Both the position numbers and the translations under genes were made by a program. The notes beneath the pieces are model-generated. The model searched no databases. It saw only the letters and a program-made list of their open reading frames with translations, and was not told the origin of the DNA. From positions 2,665,186 through 2,729,185 of the forward strand of contig WMCF01000030.1 of assembly GCA_009792885.1 (NCBI GenBank): DNA of 64,000 nt. The letters run 5' to 3'. This DNA is from Eremophila alpestris peregrina. Its lineage: Eukaryota > Chordata > Aves > Passeriformes > Alaudidae. This document shows positions 37,601 through 52,600 of this stretch, one piece after another. The first letter of the stretch is position 1. The number at the start of each line of letters is the position of its first letter.

Positions 37601-40600
37601 TCCCTGCCCAGAGCAGGAGGCTGGAATTAGATTATCTTTAAGATCCCCTCTAATCCAAGCCATTCTGTGATTCTATGCTGTTCATTCTGCTATTCACCCT
37701 GTGGACCATGAACTGTCCTTACTACCTAAATTCCTATACTACTTCTCCAAAGGGGAGAGAAATACATGTATGGCACTCAGTGCAATGACATACAAGTAGC
37801 TCCCAACTATCAATTCCAGCCACCTGCCTTAAAAGCTGTCTATTGAATTCCTTATTTTATGCTATAATGGAATGGATTTCCATGCAGCAGAATTTATCTG
37901 TTGCTGTCATGCAGCCAGAGTGCAAGCTCCAAGGGACAGCAATCCAAGATGAGAAAGCAGGACCTGGATCAGGCTTGCATGAACCTGTGTTTGTTCTGTA
38001 AACACTGTACTCCAACCTAATGAGCCTCTCCAGACTATCCTGATGATTATCACTGGCATGGATTTTCTTCAGCTCCCTTGACATTAAGGGAGAGGATGAC
38101 TAAGAAACTTGAAGCACTGACACTGAGACAATGGAGCACCCAGGCTGAACTTCCTTCTGCAGTGCATCATTCTGAACCGCAAGGATTCTTGGTATCCCCA
38201 TTTTACAGTCTTTTAGTGAATATATTACAATATTTTAGTACTTGTAAGGGCTCAAATACTCTTTGAGATACTGCTGTATTAGGTTAATCTTAAGTTTCAA
38301 CATGTGAAGGATTACTGGGTATAAGCTGATTGATGCAAAACTTGCAGAGAGTAATGAGTGTTTTGGCAGTAACCACTTCAAGAGTGTGTAAGAATTCAGG
38401 CAAAAAAAAACCTACCCAAGATCATAAAAACACAGAAGATATATACTGCAGATGGTTAAAAAGAAAACTGTACTCTTCCTGAGTTTCCTTTGTCCTTCAG
38501 TTTCAGCTCCAAAGTACACACCCAGCACACACCACTGCTCTGAACCAATCAGACCTGCTGTGAAGGGGCACCCCAGCCACAGGAATGGGCAACAGGCAGG
38601 TGAGCTCTCAGAACAGTTCAACTGAAAATACTCTCTTAAATCACCCCCAAATGACAGCATTCTACAACACATCATTTTCAAAATACAGTATGTGAAACTG
38701 AAAGGGAGAAAAAATAATCTGTACACACAACAGTCTTTACCACCACTTCAATTTTAAGAATTGCAGTGATACATTTTGTAAATTTATTAGTAGTACCATT
38801 TGCCACACAGCTCTTACTAAAAATTTTGTGAAGCATCCATTTTACACCCCAAGAAAATACACTAAGAAATACCTGCAGTGTGTTTTCCTCATCTCTTTTG
38901 GAGTGTGTATGCTATTGGCACATAAAGTTTGTCCTAATGATCGTGACAAATTTCTTAAAATCAGGCCTTCAAATATCAAATCACAGTTGCCAATCACTTG
39001 ATGAATACATTTAAGAATCAGAAAGTATTTTTCCTACCTACACCCGTTGCCATTTTAATTTCTTCAAAACTGAATTCATCTCCTTCATTAAACATAAGCA
39101 ATACTAATGTCTGAAAGAGTGATACTTGAAACTCCTTCTTCCCCTGAAAGAGAAACAACAAATAATAGCAATATTCAGAGAATTTTCTATTGTATCCCCT
39201 ACATTTGACAGTTACAGAAAGCATACATTAAATTTTCAATTTGTAGAAGAATGGACATGCATTTTAGAATGCCTGGCACACAGAAAAATCTGCCTGAATG
39301 TAGTACTGAGGAAACAGGATATTTACAAAACCTTTTTTTTTTTTTTGCTCCTGTAACACTAACAATGCAATACACAGCAGAAGCTCATTAGAATGGCCTG
39401 GTATTTACTTCACATCCTTCACTTCATTTTAATTACAATATATTAAATTTGGCTGTTGCCACCATCAATAGTGAATTTGTCCGTAATTAACTCAAGTTAA
39501 TATTCACAATGAGTTAGGGAAAGACTTCAAGGGGTTTTTTGTCTTTGCTTTGGCTCAGTGAAGCTGCACTATTACAAGGCAAGATACTGCATGAGACAAA
39601 ACAAAACCACAGGAACAAACAGTGCAGCTATTTAATAGTTAATTCAACAAGCATCTAAATTTTAACCACAGCCATCACATGACTAACACCCTTCAGTCTT
39701 TTTATGTATGTCAAGCATACTAAAAGCATCTCCAGGATTTCTACAATCAAAACAATTTCAAATTAAAGACAAAAAGTGCTGTGTTCTTTTTCTTGCTTTA
39801 TCACAATTCATTTGAATGAGCACCAATTCCTATCCAATTAATATTACCAAAAGGTATCACATTGTTGTCTTGTTAGCTAGGTAGTATTTCAGTTTAATAA
39901 TCAAAAGCCTACTTTCTGTCCAAAATAACAGTACTGAATTGTGATTGTTCCTCCACAAAAATGGTACTACCTTCATAAAAACACAACATGTGATTAGATT
40001 CCAAATATTTGACTTAAATTTTCACCTAACAGGCAAAGCATTATGCAAGCCAACTTACTTCCTTAAATTCTGCCTTTAGGACAGCATGCCCTAAAGTGGT
40101 CTGCCACTGAAGTTTTCGACCACTGTGCTTTCCCAGGTAAAAGGTTTTAAATACCTCTTGAAGCTTTATCATCTGTTAAGAAAAGAGAAAAAACACTAGC
40201 ATTGTATTAGTACAGTGATACCAAATTATTTCACACATGTAATTTCTTTTTTCTCCTCAAACATGTTTGATAATAGGTTCTTTTGTGGGAAAAACTTAAA
40301 TCAAAAGAGCAAAATTTTGCTCTCAAGTACACTGGTACTATTATGCACATAAGAAAGCCTCAATTCAAAAATAACTGAATTTTCCTTGAGTTTTTAATTT
40401 GTTTTGTTTTAAATAACAGTAAAATAAACTCCCTTTTAAACCTCAAAAGATACACTGGTTTTGTCCCGGACTAGGACAACTTAGAAGTCACGGGACAAAA
40501 CACATCCATCTCACACCTTAACACTGGCTATCTGCTTTTAAATTCTTCCTGTAGTTTGTGGATGGAATGGAACTCCAATTCCACTATTTTATGCCCTCTT

Positions 40601-43600
40601 ACTTCCAAGTAAGGGGGTTCTACCCCCTCATTTTCATGAGGTGTTGCTCAGGCTGGATCCTTTGGAAGTAGTCTGCCATGGAGCAAAAGACACCTCAGGA
40701 ACAAGAGTACAAGAGCTTCCATGTCTTCCAAACTGAGTGGGAACCCCATTACCACCTCTGGCCTCTGAAGTGCTTCCCACACCTCTGATCAAGCAAGGTA
40801 TTGTAGGAAATAGGGACTCCAAATACACACTTCAACCCAAATCACTACTGGAAGGAGCTTTGCAAAAATCAGCTTGGAAGCAGTAATTTTTCAGGCAGGT
40901 ATTATTTACATATAGGGGCTAGTTTTGTGTGGTATATTGCAGGGAACAGAGGAAGAATCTTTGAAAAAAGAAATGTGCAATAATATAAGTATTGACTAGT
41001 TCAAAGTGCCTAACCAATGTAGTTAAAGATTGACTAAATAAGGGTGAACTGACCAATTGCAACTTTTAAGTAACTGACTGCAATTCTAAGGCAATGATAT
41101 TACTACTATTATTATGCAGGTTAAAAAAAAAAAAAACCCACACCAAGTGAAATACTCACCTGGAAAAAATGGATTTTAGCTACTAAATTTTTTTTTTTGC
41201 AATTCTGGAATCCTTAAAATTACATAAACCCCTTAAATATCTAGCAGAAAAACATGGAATGAAGGGCATTAATGCACCCTGTTATAATGATTCCATTCTG
41301 TAAAGTACATTTAGAAGAAGAATTCAAACACAAACCTCTGAATTTAGGTGGACTTCCATAGGTGTGTAAGTTGGCCAATATCCCATAGTTAATATATTTA
41401 CTGTCAGGTCTATATTTCCTGGGTCACTTTGGTTCTGCATATACTAAAATACAAGAGACAAAAATCATTCAAATATACTATCTGCATACTAAATTAGAAA
41501 ATGTATATACTTAAATCAGAAATTCGGGATTAGTATAACAATGAAAAATTCTTACAGGCCATATCCTTGGTCAGACATGATCTACCAGGATTTTGAGTAA
41601 CTACCTAATGGCCACTTTCCCAACTTCAAAACACAGCAAACAGTTGGGAGTACAAAGGAAAGATGAACATGCCTTGAAATATCCTAGACCACTGTCTATG
41701 CAGGGTGCTAAGGTCAAATAAACTTTAATCACATGCAAATAAAGCAAAAGAAAAGAAGCCATGGGAAGGACTGCAAGATCAAAAGGATACCCTTGGACTT
41801 TTACATCTGTTAGAAAAAACTTTTTCATGTAATTGGAGCAGAGCATCAGTCAAACCAGACAGTGAAATCTGGGACAGAAGAGTCACTACAGTATTTTATT
41901 ACAGGTGTTGTCCTGGGTCAGATCTCTAATCAGCAGCCTGACTTCAGTAAGGCCCCAAAACAAGTACCCAGAGAGAAATGCACCAACAGGGTGAGCATGT
42001 ACAGTATTTCCTGCAAGCACTCATCAGTCACCAGCAGGCAGGAAACTCTGGGGCTAAGACATGCAGAGTTTCTGTGCATTTAGCAACCTTCAGGGAGTTT
42101 CTCTGTGGTGTGGGCCACTCACAAAAAATTCATCAGAGCAGCACCACTTTACAGAATGAAGGGATACAGACTTCCAAGGATGTCAGTCAACTAAATTACT
42201 ATTAGACTAATTTACTTTAAAAGGAATCAAAACTGTAAAATTATTGTACTCAATAAATAAATTCTGTTGTATAAACAGCAAGTAGATACTATTATTATGA
42301 CTAGGACCTGCTCAAAAGCTGTTTTGTTTAATTTTAGCTTAATCCAAGGGCTAGCACCATTAAATGCCTCCCCATGACTGTGGAAAATTTAGTGTACAAA
42401 CAAAAGCTAAATGTACCTGCTTGAACTGTACCATGACATCTTTGGACAGTTCCATGTCCTTGAACATACCCTCCAATTTGCTGGTAAAAGCAGCACCACA
42501 TTCTGTCATACAAAAAAAGAAAAGATCCCACTATTACAAAGAAACACAGAACAAGTGATAAACATTTAACCTGAGACAGCTGAGCCACACTACCAGGTTA
42601 CAGAACACCTATAAATATTTACATTTTCAGGATTTTGCTCCTCTGTAGGTACATTTAATAAACCAGTCTCATACCTAAGAAGTCAGCCTAATAGTTCTTG
42701 CTGAGCATAATGAAAGGTCTGATAGATATATAAAAATATATATACACACCCCCCAGCAAGTATTTAAATAAAGAGCTGTCCACTCATTACTTAAAATTTG
42801 GTTTCTCACATCTTAAAAGCATGAGAAAATAAAAATGCCAAATTTGCATGCCTAAAAGTAATATAAACTTAGCACCTGGAGACACCTTAGCAACTGAATA
42901 CACCTACCATGTTTAAGCTTTGACAACATGGACTTCTCAGCATCTACTGATGCACTCTTTCCAACCAGCAGTCTTTTGGCCAAGTCTTTCTTATAAAAAG
43001 CCTCAAACACATCTTTCCCTATAAGGAAATTGAAACAAAATAGAAAATGAAATTATACATTCTATCTGCATCACTGCCCTTCAGGTTTGTGACACAAGCC
43101 TTTCTCATGAAAAGCTGATTAGCAGAACAATCTTCATTATGCATGAAGAAAAACATGTAGACATTTTGTTCTTTATATATTTTAATCATATTAACATATT
43201 TTGCAAAAATATTTACTTATTTTTCTTATTTCTGCACCAGGAACTTGGGCTGCCTTGTATTTCCCATTGGATCAGCTGCAAAACACATGAAATTACTCTG
43301 GGGTCTTGAAGAACATTCTCCCTCCCCTAGTCTGATTTATTAAAAAAGGGGGGGAAGGTTTTCCATGTATTAAAGAATATATTTTAAAAGCCTAAGGTAA
43401 AGAAAATTTTACAGAAGTCTTCTCACATGGTTTGCCAATAGCCTTTTGAAATGAAGGAGTCATATAGATACCCACAAACTTTCACACCTTAAACCCAAGC
43501 TTCTCCCCACTGACAGTGCAAAGATATCAGCAAGGTGTTCCCCTTTTAAGAGGAACAAATTTACTGTAACCCAAGCCACAACTTGTGCTGCCTACAGCAG

Positions 43601-46600
43601 CCCCTCATAATTCCTTGCAAACACCTTCCAGTTTAGTGCTTCTTCATGATAGTCTTCCTTCCCCATCCTGTCCTGGTGAAGTTTCATAAACCAGCTGCAT
43701 CAAGGTACTATCAAAAAGGCCAGTGTCCAGAAACTACCTAATTATCAGCTGCTCTTAAAAAAGTTCTTATGTACTAGACAGCTCAAAATAAAATTCATGC
43801 TTTTAGCTCAGTGCTACAAAAATATATGAAGAGAAAAAGAGTTGGTGAAAGTTTCAGATTAACAAAAATTAAGGTCTCTTGGGGTGACAAGCTGTCAGTA
43901 CAACTGTTTTCATTCACCACCTCCATCTGACAAAAATGATGCAATTATGATTCAATTATGCAAATGATACTACTTTACTTGACTGCTTTCCCATCATATT
44001 GTACTTGTGTGGGATTTTTATGAGGAGAGAACCCCATAGATCTCAGAGAAACTAATACAGGATTGGGTAATTCCTTCTGTTCCATTCCAGCCCAGGATAC
44101 ACATTCCACTTCCCTCAGGAGCAGTGACCACACATCTGTACTGGATTAGACCAGTGGTTTTTATGATATCTGATCTAGAAATAAAAAAATTCCTAGCATA
44201 AAAGGGTTTTGCTCAGACAGAGAAATACATGAGGGAAATGCATTTCAAAAGCAGTGTACTCAGCAATAACACTTTTTCATATCATTTTGAGCCCTCCTCT
44301 GTGTTCCTTCTCAGCCATAATAAGGAAAGTTGCTGGGTTTTCATGCTTTGTACCTACAACATACATAAGTGGACAGGAAGGTCTGTACTGTCATTAGACG
44401 AGAGGTTGTGGTTACAGGCGTGGTTAATTTATGTTAAAAAACTTCCTGCAACACTTCTATCTCTTAGGTCTCCACTCACAAGACTCTGGAAGGTCTGTAG
44501 CTTGCTGCTCTCCACAGAACTATTTGTCCTCCCCACTATATTTATATTGCGCTCCATCAGGTGTAAGGCAGCCTGAATTAAGACAGAGTTGAGCAGAGAT
44601 TCATGCTGAGAAAGATCTCTGGCATTCAGAGGAAAGCAGCATTTAGAGGAAAGAGGAACAGTTTTAACTGCATCAACAATGAACTGCTATTTCTTACCAT
44701 GAATGAATCTAAATATGATCATGATTTTGTCAAGGATTCTTTCCAGTTCTTCATCTGTTGCTTCTTTATTACCAGCTCTTAATTTGGAATCCACATATTT
44801 TGCTACAAATAAATAAAATTAGGTAACAGCTTAAAAAATAGATCTAAATAACCAACTTAAACATCTCCTGCTTGACATACTACTATGTGTTAAATACTAC
44901 TAGATGTTAAAATATAGGATAAGCACTAAATTTTCTATTTTCCCTTTTCCCATCCCTATGTTCAGTGGAATGACAGAGCCCTACTATATATAATGGAAAA
45001 GTACTGAAAAAAGGAATAGTCCAAGGCAAAAAATGAATACAGTATAATAATTAAAATTAATACATTAGAAATTCCCACATTTTTTGTTATAGTCAAATAA
45101 GCACATTACTTGTTGAAAGACAATGTTTTGGAAGCATACAATGAATGTATATGAATGTATTTTATGAGAAACAGAAACAAACAACATAAAGAGGACTATA
45201 TTTTTGTGGCTCTTTACCATGTCCCTCATGCTCCTTGGTAGGAGCTTACTAAAATTTAAACAGAAGCAATGCTTTCCAGTTAGTACGTTCAGAATGCCAG
45301 AAATAAGGTTAAGCCTTGAGTTTAGCTAAGTATTTATTAAGCCACATTAGCATCCTTATACAACCTTCTGTTAAGAAGAAAACCTTTGTGGCAGCTGGAA
45401 CATCATGATCTACTAATGATAACAGCCCATATCATGGTTTAACCTGTATCACTATGTTGTTCAGTCTGTCCTACATAAAGCTGATTTTAGAAGCGAGACA
45501 CAAAATAAGCCAAATACAGGCAAAAGAATGTACAGAAGAAAAACAACCAACCACGGAGCAGGTGTAAAATGCCACACCCTCCAGTTTTTCAGCAGGCAAA
45601 ACTGTCAGGATAGCTTTTGCCAGATCAGGGATAAACTAAATAATAGTATTTTAAAAAGTATTTGTTTATTATCTTTCCCTTTAATAAGCACAAGTTCTCC
45701 TGTCAAGGTAGTGGGGTTTTTTCCCCTTTTTTAAAACTTCTTTTTCCGGAAGGCTTTAAAATTGTTATCCCAACTTCAGCCTTCAAAGCAGATGGATGGG
45801 CTGTACTTACTCCTTTCTGAGAGACCCAGAACATCCAGAGAACTCCTCTACCACCACGATGAAAGCCACTTCCCCTTTACCTGCCACAGCTGCTGCTCCC
45901 TCTGGCCATAGCCTCCCGTGGCAGCCCCAGTGCTCCACGAGCAGCTGTTAGCACCAGGCCCCGTGCAAGCAGCAGTGCAGGGACAGGAGGGTGACATGCT
46001 CCAGGACCCCCTAACAGCACACCCAAGCTCTGGGGGCCCACCACACACCCGGGTTAACGTTTGCCTCGTGTCCCAAAACCGGTCTCCTAAAGCAGAATGC
46101 GACTGCACCGCTATTGCACTAGCACACTCAGCAGCATCATCATGCTTTCTAAAGGTTTTTGAAATATTTCACAGAAAAATATTTGTGTACCTATCAATTC
46201 TGCAGGCTTATTTGGTCTCTTGTTGATAAATGTTTCAAAGGACTCCTTCATCAAGTTTATAAATTTTTCATTTTTCTGAAAGCACACTTCTATGATATGG
46301 TCCACTTTATCCTTAAAATCTAGTAGCTCTTGCACCATATCCTTGTCTTTTTCAGGATTAACCACTATTGTTGTCCCAAAGTTCTGTAAAACAAACACTT
46401 TTGATAGTAAAATACTTTAGAGTGCTACCTATCTCCCCCAACAGAATTAATTTACCCTTATAAAATTTATCATTAGAAAACGGAATTTTTTTACAGAACT
46501 ACTTAAGACTGCAAGTTTTTAAAAAATGAGATGCATTGAAATTTAAAATAAAAACTAGACACACATTCATGGATTTCGAACATTAGTGTTTGATTTAAAG

Positions 46601-49600
46601 ATTATTTACATTTAAGACAAAAATAAAAAAATAATTAAATAAATACACAGTAGACATGACTATGACGTGCAAGTTTACAGTGAGATACAGTGAGATGTAA
46701 AATAAATTAAATGGAAACTGCCTCAGAAATGTTAAGTATAAAGGAAAACTTTGCCATATTTTTATTAAAGCCACTAGAGAGCTTACTTCATTTAACAGCC
46801 TCAAAGATTTCTCTTTCATCAAGGGCTCTAAACCAAAATGATCCCAGCTAACTTAAGAGGAAACAGAACTTTCTCATGCACAAGCAGCAGACACAGACTG
46901 ATTTTCTCTTCCTGCTCCTAGATTTACTGTCTCAGAGATAGAACACCATTTGTCTAAGGAACCAAAACATCCTGTAAGGGAGGATTTTCACCCACTGGAC
47001 AATTTACATGTAACACTGATCAGTGGACAGAACGATCAGTTTTCCAAGGTGGGAAAGAGGAACATCCGCACAGAAAACAGTATTCAACTGGTGTATTTTC
47101 ACCAACTGAAGTATGTTAGCCAACAACAGCAAAAGAGATAGGGGGAAATCCTTCTCCAGCCTCAGAATTTCCACTGCATTATCTAATTAGCCACTGTCAT
47201 CTTTCATGGAGATCTCTCGCAAGTACCATTTCAGAGTAAAGCTGAACCCAAGGCTCCCAAGGTCCTTAGATTCAACACATGTATCACAGAATGGTTTGGC
47301 TGGAAGAGACCTCTGATGATCACCTAGTCCATCAGATCTTCCACTTGTCACAATTTCCCCTTCATTAACACAGCATTTGGCCATCTCACAGTCTCTATCA
47401 GGTACATTTTTAACTTGCAGGGCTTTTCCCCCATTCTGCAAATGGCAAACTGAGATAAAGAGAGCCAAATGGTACCTCTGAAATCACAAAAAGGTGACAA
47501 TGGAGCACAGACCCTTACCTTACTGTGTGGTAACTTGGCTCACAAGATAAATAAATCCTTGAAGCCTCTCTTTACTGTCCTACTCTCCTACAAGGAGGAG
47601 ATTTACTGACACTACAGAAAAGTTTTTCTAGGTTTTTGAGTATGTACACAACCATCTTAAAGCTGTAAGAGGTCTGACTCTGCAAGATACAGAGTATGAT
47701 AAGTCAATTTAGCAACTTGCTGCTGTGAGAGGAGAGGCTCCTTTCCTGATTCTGTCTTGAACTCCTGCTTCTTTCCTTGGACCAGCACATGGCCTTTTCT
47801 CCGAGTCTCTTTAGCTCACTAAACCTGGGATTAAACTGACCTTGCCCAGGTATTGTGATAAAGCAGATCACAGGAGAGCCTATGGAGTGGCAGGCAGCAC
47901 TAGGATTAAGTGAGGAGTGTAATCTGGGAGAAAGGAGGAAGAAAGATGATCCTCCTCAGCCACAGCACCACTGTTCAACTGGGCAACACCCTAAGGAGTA
48001 AACTGCACCTCGGTGCTGGGGGCAGAGGGTAACCATGTTCCACTCCGTGAGCTGCAGCACTTGGTGGATCATGCTGAACTCCAGATACAGGTGTGCAGAA
48101 AAGGCACCTCTGGAATTAATTGATGCTGGGCACTTAGTCCTGAATGTTGATGAACACATGGGCAATTCAGGGGAGAGCAATGGCATCAGGAATTATCAAC
48201 ACCAGGGAGAAAAATCTTCTGTGAAGCTTTCCTGCCTTCATCCTGCAAGAGCACTAGAGCTCTCTGGGGCAGCATACTATATGGGTATTATGCCTAACAA
48301 ACAAACCCAAAGCATCTAAATACAGCAGATGGATTATTTTCAACAGGAGCATTCCCTTCCCAACAGCTTTAATACCATCAAGATTGTTGCAGGTTGGTTA
48401 TAAGTAACCCTGTCTAAGCTGCAGAGGAATAGCAACATCTGATGTTTCACTGGTTTAGCAGGTATGTGAACAATTGAGTGTATTTGCAGCAAAGTAACAC
48501 ATAGTACAGTCCAGCAGAGTCTAAACACGTGTACGTGGTTCTATTTAAAAGCAATGCAACTAAAAACATCCTGTACAACATTCAAACCTATAAGGAAAGC
48601 AATTTCCAAGTAGAAATTTAAAACCAAAGCAAGTGTTGCTGTTTCTCATCATATGATTGTTACTGAGGCAGAATCATTAACATCCCTTCCCATATTTACT
48701 TAAAACAGAAATTTGGTGACACACCTGTATTGTTATTCTTGGCTTTGACAGAAGACATTTGTAACAGCATAAATTTTTACATTAGTAATAAATCTTTGCA
48801 ATACCTTGATGTATTCACTCCAATGTTGCAAAAGGATCTGCTGCCCACCTTTCACCCGGCTGAACAGCTGGTATGTTTGGGTCAAATCTGTTATTCTGTT
48901 TTCATCCAGCAGGCTATCAAGTCCTAAAAAAATTAAATTAAAGAGCAAATTTGAATGCAGTTGCAGAAACAGAGTTAGAAATATATCAGAAAATATACCT
49001 ATTAGAGAATATACTAGTATTTCAACTGAAATGCTTTCCCAACCAGGTGATGATCGTAAGCCATTTGCAGAAAGGTTATGAAGAGAGCTTGACTTCAAGG
49101 GTATAGTTTTATCAAGGACCTCTACAGAAAACAGGAAGCTAAGTAAACTGCCCTAAATTTAAAGTAATGATACTTCTTAATCTTTTTTCTGTGGAGCATA
49201 GTGAGCTATGTTTTTAGATTAAGAATGTGATCAGTCTACACTCCTACCAATGGAATAACAGAAGATTACAAATTCCTTTCAAGCAAGTTTTGCTTTGTTG
49301 ACTCACCCTACATGAGACTAAGCTCTGGGCTAACAAATGGAGAAGTGAAGCCCAAGGAATGTAACAAGCACATAGCTTCATACACATTTTTCCATTTCAG
49401 AGTATGACAAATGTAGTTCCAGTGCAATCAGAAGCACTTTGTCTGGTGTCAGTTACAGAGGTTTTAGTAATACCAGAACACAGCATTAAAGATTTATGAA
49501 TTTTTTTAAAAAAACAAAAAGCTTGATTTTACACAGGTTGACAATTCACACCATCAGTGTAGCTGACACTGTACTACTGTCCTACTTCACCAAATAGATT

Positions 49601-52600
49601 TCATTAATGCTAATTTTTAAAGGATATGAAAAATTTACTTGCTAATCATTACCAAATTATCCCATATTCTACTATATTCTTCAGCTTAAAAATACTTTCA
49701 CTGTATATTGTAACTTACATACACGTTCAGAAAGCCAAGCAATGTTCAAGAATTATGTCAGGTAAACTTTTGTCTGCTATTTTGAGATTGCCTAAACTTC
49801 TGAGATATCAGAAGAATAGACATACTTTAAATGTAATACAACAGACTACAGAGTCTCAAATACAGTGTTTTAATGCTCTCTTTTCATTGAACATGGAATT
49901 AAAATCCTGGAAATGAAAGAATTATAGAAAGGCTTGGATTGGAAGGGATCTTGAAGATCATCTTGTTCCAAACCCCATCTGTGGGCAGGGACACCTTCCA
50001 CCAGAACAGGTCGCTCACATCTCCTTCCAGCCTGGCCTTGAACACTTCCAGGGGCATCCACAGCTTCTCTGAGTAGCATGTTCCAGTGACTCACCACCCT
50101 CATAGTAGAGAATTTCTTCCCAACATCTCATCTTGGATATCTCATTTTTTAGTTAAAACTATTCCCCCTTGACCTATCACTATCTGCCCCCTCTTTTTTA
50201 TAAGCCCCCTGAGTACTGGAAGGTCACTGTGAAGTCTCCCAGGAGCCTTCTCTTTTCCCTGCTAAATAACCCCAGCTCTCTAAATTAAGAGATGTCCATC
50301 CCATTCAAGCATTACCTCCTATTCATTTAAGAACACCAATACACTATCTGCTTTATTATAACCCAGATCATAAAATATAGCCTTCCCTCCTTCTCTAACA
50401 TGAGCTGTGTGACTGAAAAAATATTTAGTCACACATTTGACAAACAAAAAGGACACGCAGCAAAGTCCTCTGATAAAAGGTTTCACAAGAGCTTCAAGAA
50501 AGCACTGCCACAGCCTTGGAAAAATCTATTGTATTCACAAAAAAAACTCCCACCACTAGATATGACCCCAAATATCTAGTCAACAGCAGCTATGCTAACC
50601 TAAGGAAAAAAGGTTTCTTATACAGACCATGCATTTTTAAGCTTTTTTCTCCTGTAGCAAACTGACTACTCCACATTCCTTGACTTAATGAAGAAAACCT
50701 ACAAAAGGCCACATCTTCTACTTGAACAGAAAACTAAGATGTCATAAGCAAATCAAAATGTGTCCTAGATCAAACAAATACAGAAAACTAAGCAAGTCAA
50801 ATGATTATGGAAGCTTTTAAAACTTTATTTTCCAGTGGAGACATGGAATGCAAAAGCTGGTCCAACAATACTCAAGTCCTGAAGCACAGTAACCAGAAAG
50901 CTAGAAAAATGTAAAAATCTCTCCATATTTACATGGATGGCTCATACACATTGCAAACCAAGAAAAAGTTCAGTTTAAAACAAGACCACATACTTCCTGT
51001 TTAAGCCACTTGCTAAAGAAGCATGTAACTAGAAAAGGTACTTAATCATACTTGAATTAAAGAGCAAGTAGAATTGACATATATCAGCAAAGTATAATTA
51101 TTCTTACCTTGTGTTTGTAAGTTTAAGAATAGCTAAGATGAAGTAACAAAACTTATTTCTACAAATATATTGAAAACAGTGAAACAACCTATTCCCAGGG
51201 TAGCTGAGAGAAAACTGTGAGCATAAACCATCTTTGAAAGGGACAAAGAAAGACATAGAAAGGGTATGTATAATATGAAAGTGTTAAACATGGATTTGAT
51301 GGAGCTTGAAGATACCAGACTACCAGGGACATCTGTTTTGCAACATATAAGAAAATACAGATAACAAGGACAATTTAGAAGATTGTCTAAAGAAGATCTA
51401 AAGCCTAAAATGCAGCTACTGCAAGAAAAGGAAGGAAAAGATCACTTGAAGTATTAAAAGATCAGGGAATACTGAACAAACCCAGAAAGTCAGTGAAAAA
51501 GGAGAGATTAAAATTTAAGAGGAATAAAGAAATGGCAATTTGAACACACTAAAGTCTGAATAGGACTTCCTGAGAAGACTGCTGTTCTTACCCGAAATTG
51601 CCAGACAAAAGGTAAAGTACAAAGGCATATGAAAGCTCATTGCCTCAAATGCTGTTCCAGTAACTCATGATTCTTAAACTACACAACCACAAGTGTATGT
51701 GAAACTATTGCACTTGAGCTGTGTGATTATCACATAAAAGAAGCTACAACAGTAACTGCAGCTCTCATTTAGAAGTTTATGTAATTCTAGGAAAGAAGCA
51801 GTTCCAAAGGTTTAATTCCTCAGCCCACTGCTGCAAGTCAAAGGAGATTCAGAGGCTTAGCAACCTTTACAAATATGGAATTAGAATTTAGACATTTCTT
51901 TCCAAATATACCATCTACTTGTCACAGTGAGGGTAACAATCACAGGATTTGCTTTCTGTTTCTCTGCAAGTTTTTCCCATGGCTAATGTAACTTCTCATG
52001 TAAAAGCTGTGGAATTTACAGCTATTGCAGAGTATGAGAATCCATTGCTCATCAAAATATATTAATTTTTTAAAAATACCTTTTTGCAAAATAGCTGCTA
52101 AGTGTTCTCCTAGTAGCTGCTTCTCCACACAAGCAATCAGTGGTTTCCTGAATTGGACAAGAAAAACATATTAGAAGCATTAGAGTATAAGGGAGTTGCC
52201 TTCTGTGATAGTGTATTTGTCCATAACTTACATTAAAATGCAAAAAACATATAAAAAAATATATAAATTTTCTACTTAGAGTTACAATTTAAGACAAAGA
52301 TCATCAGGTGACATAAGAAAGACAACAATAAACTATGTATGTAATTAAAAAATGAACATTAAAAATGATAAAATTAAATCCCTTAAACAGTAGAAGTGAG
52401 ACGCTTACATAGCAAAAGTCAATACAAAAGCATAACTGGAAAAAAGTCATACTGAATTCTGGAAAAAAACAAGCAAACAAATTAAAAACTTCAAAGGGTA
52501 TGAACTTCCAACCAAAACAATAAACACTAGTTATGTTCAAAATTCAGCTAATTGTAAAATTTTCAGCTAACTGCGTTATGTATGTACACAAGCATAAACT

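Larger units (their letters stand above)
39144..42416 (-). other. CUL4A: CUL4A introns around the cullin-domain exons
   Basis: Introns 39144-40058, 40173-41335 and 41444-42416, all GT-AG, alternate with the listed exons. A perfect 11-base inverted repeat at 40458-40501 is the only structure noticed, besides poly(A)/(T) runs near 39335, 41120 and 41190. Confidence 0.8.
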
